DNA of 22,316 nt from JAAEQG01 sp023133475 (lineage in GTDB: Bacteria; Planctomycetota; Phycisphaerae; UBA1845): the NCBI GenBank assembly GCA_030631415.1, contig DAOVLE010000061.1:1-22316 (forward strand), in the 5' to 3' direction. Position numbers and translations under genes: made by a program. Shown here one piece after another: positions 7,532 to 12,571 of this stretch. The first letter of the stretch is position 1. The number at the start of each line of letters is the position of its first letter. The notes under the pieces are model-generated. The model saw only the letters and a list, made by a program, of their open reading frames with translations, ran no database searches and was not told the DNA's origin.

Positions 7532-7632
7532 GGTTTCTCCTTGGCGGAAAAGCCCAGGCTCGACAGGTTGCGACGGATGTCCTTTTCCAGCTTCCTCGAC
7601 TTGGCGAATGAGCCTTGCACGCGCGGGGTCAC
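7528..7632 (-). CDS. 34-aa small ORF coupled to rhuM (HsdM-tail-like)
   Basis: A GTG start overlaps the HEPN gene's TGA (GTGA), and its own stop overlaps the rhuM start (ATGA). The product runs VTPRVQGSFAKSRKLEKDI then RRNLSSLGFSAKEKP. It shares the FAKS.KLE...R.NL..LG pattern with the ORFs at 6289-6432 and 8137-8334. It may be the tail of a lost methylase gene whose start and end were kept, or a coupling peptide. Confidence 0.45.
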   Translation of the reverse strand: MTPRVQGSFAKSRKLEKDIRRNLSSLGFSAKEKP

Positions 7633-7839
7633 GTCGCGTCCTCCGCTTCGCGAAGGAGGGCCGCGACCTGGTCGCACAGGCTGGGCAACTGTCCGCGAAT
7701 CACCTTCCATACCTGAGCGTTGTCCACAAGGTCGTAGCCGTGGATCAGGATGTTGCGAAAGGCGATGATCCGCGGCATCCAGAATGAACGCGGTCGCGGC
7801 GCGGATGTCTTCCAGCAGCTTCGTACTTTTAGGCAGCAT
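7629..7839 (-). pseudogene. HEPN-domain toxin (hepT-like), internally deleted and frameshifted
   Basis: The frame starting at ATG 7839 reads MLPKSTKLLEDIRAATAFIL, as expected for the first HEPN helix. The following family-typical sequence (PRIIAFRNILIHGYDL..., with the RNxxxH RNase motif RNILIH) is only found in another frame, ending at 7629. Compared with family members of ~110 residues, about 50-55 residues are missing at the junction, and the deletion is out of frame. Its start overlaps the end of mntA by 11 bases, the usual antitoxin-toxin layout. The toxin is therefore probably dead, while the antitoxin is intact. Confidence 0.8.
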
Positions 7840-8140
7840 AGAGCACCTGACGCGTCCGGTTGACTTGGCGGATGAAGTAGGGGTTTTTCATGGCTGCGGG
7901 CATGACCATATCGACACTGCGCCCGAGGAGCCGCTGCAATGCGTCGCGGAAGTCGAAATAGTGCGCCAACCACGGGCCGATATCCTGGTCAGGGAGAAAC
8001 TCGACGAGGAAGTCGATGTCGCTGACTTCGGGATCAAACGCCTCGGTGGCGGCGGAGCCAAAGACCTCCAGACGGGCCACGCCGTAACGCCGGCATACTT
8101 CCACGAGTGCGTCCCGATTCTGCTTGATAAGCTCGATCAT
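7829..8140 (-). CDS. mntA: MntA-type minimal nucleotidyltransferase (antitoxin of a HEPN-MNT pair)
   Basis: A 103-residue MNT protein. In the known MntA-HepT systems this enzyme AMPylates and silences the HEPN RNase. The catalytic signature is visible: G28-S29 followed after 11 residues by D41-I-D43 (GSAATEAFDPEVSDID). The length is normal for the family. The ATG at 8140 overlaps the stop of the 65-aa ORF upstream (ATGA), and its own end overlaps the HEPN start. The toxin partner is broken, so what it now acts on is unclear. A partly deleted duplicate lies at 6182-6292. Confidence 0.88.
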   Translation of the reverse strand: MIELIKQNRDALVEVCRRYGVARLEVFGSAATEAFDPEVSDIDFLVEFLPDQDIGPWLAHYFDFRDALQRLLGRSVDMVMPAAMKNPYFIRQVNRTRQVLYAA

Positions 8141-8334
8141 CGCTGGGTCTCCTGCGCGACATTGTAACCGAGACCACCGAGATTCTCCCGCATCTGACTT
8201 TCCAGTTTCGCGGATTTGGCGAAATGCTTGGCCAACACATCGATCCGCCGTTTGTTCGTACTCGGAAGCGGGATCATCATTGTTTCAACGTACAGATTGA
8301 GCGCCTCCCGCTTCTGTTCAATGAGGGCGATCAT
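8137..8334 (-). CDS. 65-aa chimeric small ORF: mntA-like start joined to an HsdM-tail-like end
   Basis: The first 13 residues (MIALIEQKREALN) look like the start of an MNT gene (compare MIELIKQNRDALV at 8140). The last 47 residues match the small ORF at 6289-6432. It has a strong ribosome-binding site (AAGGAGA, 8 bases before ATG 8334) and ends in an ATGA overlap with mntA. It is best seen as a deletion fusion that may still be translated and couple mntA expression. Function unknown. Confidence 0.5.
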   Translation of the reverse strand: MIALIEQKREALNLYVETMMIPLPSTNKRRIDVLAKHFAKSAKLESQMRENLGGLGYNVAQETQR

Positions 8335-8350
8335 GTTCGCGTCTCCTTGC

Positions 8351-9718
8351 CTACATTGTATCCCGGATCAATTGCAGCATACGCTCCCGATCGGGATGGT
8401 TGCCGCGCAACTCGAGGGTTATTCGCCACTGCCGCACCGCATCCTCACGCCTGCCGCTTTCCCACAACGCATTGCCCAGACGAAAACGCAAATCACTCGA
8501 TTCCGGTGCACTTTTGACCGCCAACTCCAGATAGTGGATGTATTGGGGCAGGTTTCCCTCCTGGTTGTAAAACTCGGCAACCTTCGCATAGGCCTGCTCC
8601 AGAAACGGGCCGTAGGCTGATCGGTTGATTTCGACGGCTTTTTTCAGGTGGGCAAGGTAGCCTTGTGGGTCGCCCACCGCCAGCTCCGCTCGGGCATAGC
8701 TGTAATGGTAATCCGCCCGGTGCTGCTGAGGCACCCGCCCCTCAATACCCCGATACTCGAGCAACGCGCGGCGATAACGGCGGACCTCGAGCCAGATGTC
8801 GCCCAGTAACAGGTGAAGTTCCGGGCAGTCCAACCCGAGGTCATGGGCCTTTTGGGCATGGAAGACGGCAGAGCACGGAGGGGTGACGTAAAACATCCCG
8901 ACTTCACCGGGGACCGGATCAAGGAGATAGCCCACCTGGTGGATGGTCCCGGGTTCCCCGCCCTCGACGACCCGGCGACGGGTCTTTCCCAAATAGTTCC
9001 GCGCCTTAAAGTAGGCACCGGCAAGTTTGAAGTGCAGGGAAGCGTCACCGGGGCTCAGGTGCAGGGCTTGTGCATACGCCTCGGACGCCAGGGCGAATCG
9101 TCCCTGGGCCATGGCAATGTCGCCAAGCAGGCGATGGTCGCGGCAGTGGGAGGCATCGCGTGCAATAGCCTGACTCAGGTAGCGGCGGGCCTGGTCGAGC
9201 TTCTTTTCGTGGTGCAGCGCGGTTCCGAGCAGGTGACAAAGCTCGTAGTCTTTGGCGTCGGCTGCCGGCGGCTCGAGCAGCTTGACGACCCGGTCGTACT
9301 CCTGCCGCTGAAAGCAGCGCCGCGCCAGGCCCATCGCTGCCTCATGGTGTTGCGGTTGGCGCTTGACGATTTCGAGCAACGCCGCTTCGGCTTGATCCGC
9401 CCGACCGCTGAGTTCGTAGGCCCGGGCCAGCAGCAACCGGTAGCCCAGGTGGCCCGGCTCGCCAGCCACTGCTTCCTCGAGCAGTTTGACCGCCTGGGCG
9501 TAATCACCGCTCAGCAAGGCGGTGCGCCCACGCTCATGGGGTGCGGTGGTTCCGATAACCGCTTCAACCGCTATTAAAGGACTGGGAAAAAACAACAATG
9601 CCGCCAGAATGCTCCACCATGGGAGAGGAATGGAGAATGGAGAATGGAGAATGGAAAATGCTGACTTGGCGACGTTTTCAGTTATTCGTTTCCCAGTTCT
9701 CCATATTATCATCTCCAT
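8351..9718 (-). CDS. Exported tetratricopeptide-repeat protein
   Basis: The 455-residue reading frame holds a hydrophobic segment (about 33-53, WWSILAALLFFPSPLIAVEA) typical of a signal peptide or anchor. It is followed by TPR-type helical repeats from about residue 60 to the end (for example GDYAQAVKLLEEAVAGEPGH, SGRADQAEAALLEIVKRQPQ, LYRLGNALWESGRREDAV-like units). TPR arrays mediate protein-protein contact, probably here in the periplasm or at the membrane. The hydrophobic segment has no nearby Met. The only ATG is at 9718, inside repeat element copy B, so residues 1-31 are encoded by the repeat. The original 5' end has probably been replaced. It is not clear whether it is still expressed. 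Confidence 0.75.
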   Translation of the reverse strand: MEMIIWRTGKRITENVAKSAFSILHSPFSIPLPWWSILAALLFFPSPLIAVEAVIGTTAPHERGRTALLSGDYAQAVKLLEEAVAGEPGHLGYRLLLARAYELSGRADQAEAALLEIVKRQPQHHEAAMGLARRCFQRQEYDRVVKLLEPPAADAKDYELCHLLGTALHHEKKLDQARRYLSQAIARDASHCRDHRLLGDIAMAQGRFALASEAYAQALHLSPGDASLHFKLAGAYFKARNYLGKTRRRVVEGGEPGTIHQVGYLLDPVPGEVGMFYVTPPCSAVFHAQKAHDLGLDCPELHLLLGDIWLEVRRYRRALLEYRGIEGRVPQQHRADYHYSYARAELAVGDPQGYLAHLKKAVEINRSAYGPFLEQAYAKVAEFYNQEGNLPQYIHYLELAVKSAPESSDLRFRLGNALWESGRREDAVRQWRITLELRGNHPDRERMLQLIRDTM

Positions 9719-9920
9719 TTTTCACGCTCCGCTTCTACGCGCTCCCCTTCGGGTCGCCGCTAAACGCTACGGATTGTCGCTGCTGACCCACATTTTTCAT
9801 GAACGCAGAGACGCAGAGAGCGCAGAGAAGAAGGGAGTGCACCCAACGACAATGTCTCACATCCCCCCATTTTCAATTTTCCATTTTCCATTTTCCATTT
9901 TCTCCATTCTCCGCGTGCTT
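9622..9920. repeat. Dispersed repeat element, inverted copy B
   Basis: The left end is gagaatgga/ggaaaatg units (9628-9660) and the right end ttttcca units (9868-9905). Inside are acgttttcagttattcgtt, ctccccttcgggtcgccgct followed by aaacgctacgg, and a run of acgcagaga units (9800-9836). Reverse-complemented this matches copy A at 1417-1778. It overlaps the first ~31 codons of the minus-strand TPR gene and fills most of the gap up to the response regulator. Confidence 0.8.
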
Positions 9921-9976
9921 CGCGGTGAATTAGATGCAATTGCCCTGTTGTGAGGTGGAGAACTTGGGTTTGGTGG

Positions 9977-10005
9977 TTGCAACGTGGCATTTCAGCTCTT
10001 ATACT
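9977..10005 (+). promoter_or_regulatory. Sigma70-type promoter for the response regulator
   Basis: TTGCAA (9977-9982), a 17-base spacer, and TATACT (10000-10005). It lies about 60 bases before the GTG at 10067, with no other gene between. Confidence 0.55.
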
Positions 10006-10066
10006 TGGTTAGTTTCGTACACGCCACAGGGTACTATGGAATGATTGATGCAAAAGGAGAGAAAAC

Positions 10067-10453
10067 GTGGCGGATCCACTTGATGGAAAACGTGTGTTGC
10101 TGGTGGACGACGATCCTGAGATCGTCCTTGCCATAAAGACGATTTTAGAGGATTCAGGAGCATCAGTGCTGACCGCCGGTGACGGCGATGCCGCCGTAGC
10201 GATGGCGGAAGAGCAGAACCCGGACCTCATGATTCTGGATGCGATGTTGCCCAAACGTAGCGGGTTCCTGGTGCTCGAGCGGGTAAGGGGCAAGTGGAAG
10301 GGCGAGGTGAGGCTGCCGATCATCATGATCACGGGAAACCAGGGCAAACGACACCAGGTCTGGGCAGAAAGTCTGGGGGTTGACGACTATATCAACAAGC
10401 CGTTTCGTATGGAAAGGTTGATCCAGTCGGTGGAAAAGCTCCTGGGCAACTAG
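10067..10453 (+). CDS. Single-domain response regulator (CheY-like receiver)
   Basis: The 128-residue protein is a lone receiver domain. The acidic pocket D14-D15, phospho-acceptor D58 (LMILDAMLP), T89 (IIMITGN) and K111 (INKPF) are all present, so it should be phosphorylated by a histidine kinase. No output domain is attached, so it would act by binding a partner. The GTG start is supported by AAAGGAGAG 7 bases upstream. No histidine kinase is encoded in the window. It is flanked by repeats on both sides and looks monocistronic. Confidence 0.93.
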   Translation: MADPLDGKRVLLVDDDPEIVLAIKTILEDSGASVLTAGDGDAAVAMAEEQNPDLMILDAMLPKRSGFLVLERVRGKWKGEVRLPIIMITGNQGKRHQVWAESLGVDDYINKPFRMERLIQSVEKLLGN

Positions 10454-10507
10454 TCGAAACGTGAAACTGTCTGATGGGAAATGGGGGGGCAGGGCAATCG
10501 CATCTGA

Positions 10508-10588
10508 AAAAATGGAAAATGGAAAAGGGTTGTAGAGCGGATTCTACCCACCGTACGATGCCACAACGGCGGGTGAAACCCGCCCTAC
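10508..10588. repeat. REPIN-like inverted pair, inverted orientation, next to atggaaa units
   Basis: Two aatggaaa units (10508-10526) precede a degenerate GTAG hairpin (10532-10552). A spacer reading gtacgatgccacaac follows (the reverse of the gttgtggcat spacer at 172-190), then a perfect GGCGGGT-GAA-ACCCGCC plus CTAC at 10568-10588. It sits 30 bases beyond the stop of the truncated gene at 10618. Confidence 0.8.
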
Positions 10589-10617
10589 TGACGGAATGCT
10601 GATCAGTACCGCGAGCG

Positions 10618-10881
10618 TTAGCGAGCGGCCTTGTCGAGACGGGTGGTATACTTCCAGTCCGACTGGTAGTTGAACATGACGCCGTTGGCTGAAAGCATGT
10701 TCACGAAAGACACAAACCCGTTTCGATGTTGCCAAAATGTCGGCTCGTCGTTGGCGAAATCGGGATACCCCGGAGGCTCCTCGTTGTGCATAACGATGCT
10801 GGCGTGGATCAGCTCGACATCTTGCGCACTGCCGGGCTCAACGATGACAGGGTTCTCGCCCAACGGCACGGTGCCGTTCAT
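10618..10881 (-). pseudogene. Truncated N-terminal fragment of a larger secreted/metabolic protein (87 aa)
   Basis: It starts at ATG 10881 with an excellent site (AGGAAGGAG, 6 bases upstream). The product runs from MNGTVPLGENPVIVEPGSA to NYQSDWKYTTRLDKAAR, with HASIVMHNEEPPGYPDF and FWQHRNGFVSFVNML in between. This looks like the beginning of a longer enzyme domain (VNMLSANGVMFNYQSDW is a typical internal strand-helix pattern) that breaks off just before the REPIN at 10532-10588. I do not recognise the family with certainty. An upstream in-frame start at 11112 would add residues encoded by a palindromic repeat and is rejected. Confidence 0.5.
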
Positions 10882-10973
10882 GCCATCTCCTTCCTGTTGG
10901 ATCATATTTGTCACCACACAAAACGTCCGATCAGCAGGTAAATTGCAGAAAAACGGGGCAAAGGCACATCTCT

Positions 10974-11001
10974 TTGGACTTGGCTCTCCAAACGCTATAA
11001 T
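10974..11001 (+). promoter_or_regulatory. Sigma70-type promoter upstream of the DUF1702 gene
   Basis: TTGGAC (10974-10979), a 16-base spacer, and a perfect TATAAT (10996-11001). Transcription would begin near 11008, placing the 82-nt palindrome at 11021-11102 and the hairpin at 11121-11137 in the leader of the DUF1702 mRNA. Confidence 0.55.
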
Positions 11002-11020
11002 ACATTGTTCGGGAAAGCAT

Positions 11021-11102
11021 GGGTGGCCCACCGCTTTAGCGGTGGGGGACGCGAATGCCTGACACAATTCGTGTCCCCCACGGCTAAAGCCATGGGGCAC
11101 CC
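11021..11102. repeat. 82-nt two-armed palindromic element (GGTGGCCCA family, copy 2)
   Basis: The arms gggtggcccaccgctttag...gggggacgcgaat and attcgtgtcccccacggc...catggggcaccc pair over most of their length. It is the inverted-orientation relative of 2888-2968: its left arm matches that copy's right arm. Confidence 0.85.
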
Positions 11103-11120
11103 ATACACCCACGTTACGGT

Positions 11121-11142
11121 GCAGGCTGGAAGCCTGCGCTAC
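11121..11142. repeat. GCAGGCT-GGA-AGCCTGC hairpin followed by GCTAC
   Basis: A perfect 7-bp stem with a GGA loop and a CTAC tail: the same design as the GGCGGGT REPs but with a different stem sequence. It ends 13 bases before the DUF1702 start codon. Confidence 0.75.
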
Positions 11143-11155
11143 AGGGCACTAGCAT

Positions 11156-12229
11156 ATGGGAAGTTTTGGTTACATCGTACTGACTGCGGCACTGGCGGTA
11201 GTAGTGCTGCTGGTCAGCGGCTGGTGGCGGTTGGTCTTTGTGCCGTTTCGGATTCGACCGGCCCGGATGACTGTTGACCGGTTGGGGCTGGCTGTTGGCC
11301 GGGCGGACATGGAACGGGTCAACGGGGTGCTAAGCCACTTTGCCGGCGGGTTCAACGCCATGCTTATCAGCCCTACGTGGAGCGGTTGGCGGAGTTATGG
11401 CAACTCGTGCCCGGTTCTTTTTCGGCCCTTTGCCCACGAGGGGGCTGCCATGGGCTACACCCCGCGGAGGCTTTTTCGGTGCCGACCGGAGGAATTTGAG
11501 GCTTCGGTTGTCAAATATCAGCCGGCAATGCGCTACATGTACTACGTGGGGTTGGGGTTCTGGTCTGGCATGCGCGACCACAGCCCCCAGCGGCTCGGTT
11601 GTATCGTTGATGCCCTCGACCCCTTGCACGGGTGCCTGTGTTACGACGGGTACGGGTTCAAATACGGGTTCTTCGACTATCTGAAGGACCCGGATATCGT
11701 ATGGAGGTTCGATAAGCTCGAAGGTTACGCCCGCAACGTAGCCTACCAGGGACTGGGGCGCTCGTTCTGGTTCTTGTTCATGGGCGATCACGGGTTGCTG
11801 ATCGAGCGTATCAGCATGTTGGGCGATTACGCCCCTGACGTGGCGGCGGGGCTTGGGTTGGCTTCGGTCTTTGTCTTTCCGGATCGGTTGGAGGTTTCCC
11901 GCGGGCTGGGCATGGAACTCCCCGAGACGTGGCACGACGACTTCCACCTGGGGATGTGTTTTGGTCTCAAAGCCCGCTCGATTTGTCATCCGGAGCAGTT
12001 CGAGCGTGATCTTGGCCGCCTGGAATCGGGTGTGCGTGCGGCGGTGTGTGCCAGTGTGCAAGAGTGTGATCGGATCGAAGAGCAATTGCGGGCGGAGCAA
12101 TGTGAGGACGGGTATCAGCGGTGGCGCGGGCTCGTGAGCCGGTGGATGGCAAACCATATCGAGTTCCCGCTTGCCGGGTTGAAGTCATCAGTATCCCAGC
12201 CGCTCAGCAAAGAGTCGGCGGCGCTATAA
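11156..12229 (+). CDS. DUF1702 family protein
   Basis: The 357-residue protein has an N-terminal membrane segment (about 5-23). The body shows the DUF1702 pattern: HEGAAMGY (94-101), YYVGLGFWSGMRD (129-141), LDPLHGCLCYDGYGFKYGFF (154-173) and YQGLGRSFWF (197-206), followed by LGLASVFVFPDRLE. DUF1702 proteins are of unknown biochemistry, but members are known in enediyne/polyketide-type clusters. The ATG at 11156 has only a weak site (AGGG about 10 bases upstream). The stop is 16 bases before an acyl carrier protein gene, which fits a role with a carrier-bound acyl chain. No ketosynthase is in view. Confidence 0.8.
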   Translation: MGSFGYIVLTAALAVVVLLVSGWWRLVFVPFRIRPARMTVDRLGLAVGRADMERVNGVLSHFAGGFNAMLISPTWSGWRSYGNSCPVLFRPFAHEGAAMGYTPRRLFRCRPEEFEASVVKYQPAMRYMYYVGLGFWSGMRDHSPQRLGCIVDALDPLHGCLCYDGYGFKYGFFDYLKDPDIVWRFDKLEGYARNVAYQGLGRSFWFLFMGDHGLLIERISMLGDYAPDVAAGLGLASVFVFPDRLEVSRGLGMELPETWHDDFHLGMCFGLKARSICHPEQFERDLGRLESGVRAAVCASVQECDRIEEQLRAEQCEDGYQRWRGLVSRWMANHIEFPLAGLKSSVSQPLSKESAAL

Positions 12230-12245
12230 TGGAGGAGGCAGAAGA

Positions 12246-12494
12246 ATGATCGATTTAGAGGCGGCCAGAAACGAAATCCTCGAATGGGTGTCCGATGCCA
12301 TTCGCGTCCCCGTTGAAGAAATCGAGTTGGACAAACCTCTGGCGGAGGTAGGCATCGATTCGCTCGATGCGGTGCATATGATCTCGACCATCGAGTCGAT
12401 CATCCAGCAGGAGTTGCCCGAGGACGTGATGCAACGGGTCAAGACCCTAAACGACATTTTCGAGATGATGCGCCGACGCGTGGCTGCCGCATAA
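12246..12494 (+). CDS. Acyl carrier protein
   Basis: An 82-residue acidic helical protein with the phosphopantetheine site GIDSLD (Ser39), the usual length and the usual position. It would carry acyl chains as thioesters on a 4'-phosphopantetheine arm. The ribosome-binding site GGAGGA is 8-9 bases before the ATG. It follows the DUF1702 gene closely and probably shares its transcript. It is unlikely to be the housekeeping AcpP, because no fab genes accompany it. The divergence from typical AcpP (residues after DSL are DAVHMISTIE) suits a specialised ACP. Confidence 0.93.
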   Translation: MIDLEAARNEILEWVSDAIRVPVEEIELDKPLAEVGIDSLDAVHMISTIESIIQQELPEDVMQRVKTLNDIFEMMRRRVAAA

Positions 12495-12571
12495 CGCACA
12501 AGAAGCCTACGCTTCGACAGCAGCAGAAATTGAAAATGAGGCGGTCGCGGTACTGATTGGGTGGCCGCTTC

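Noticed and set aside
7840..7973. Upstream extension of the second HEPN frame
   Set aside because: This part is an out-of-frame shadow of the intact mntA gene.
10882..11112. Longer N-terminus for the truncated gene
   Set aside because: Residues would be encoded by the 82-nt palindrome, while ATG 10881 has an excellent ribosome-binding site.
12225..12230. Perfect TATAAT before the ACP gene
   Set aside because: It overlaps the DUF1702 stop and has no acceptable -35 box 16-18 bases upstream.
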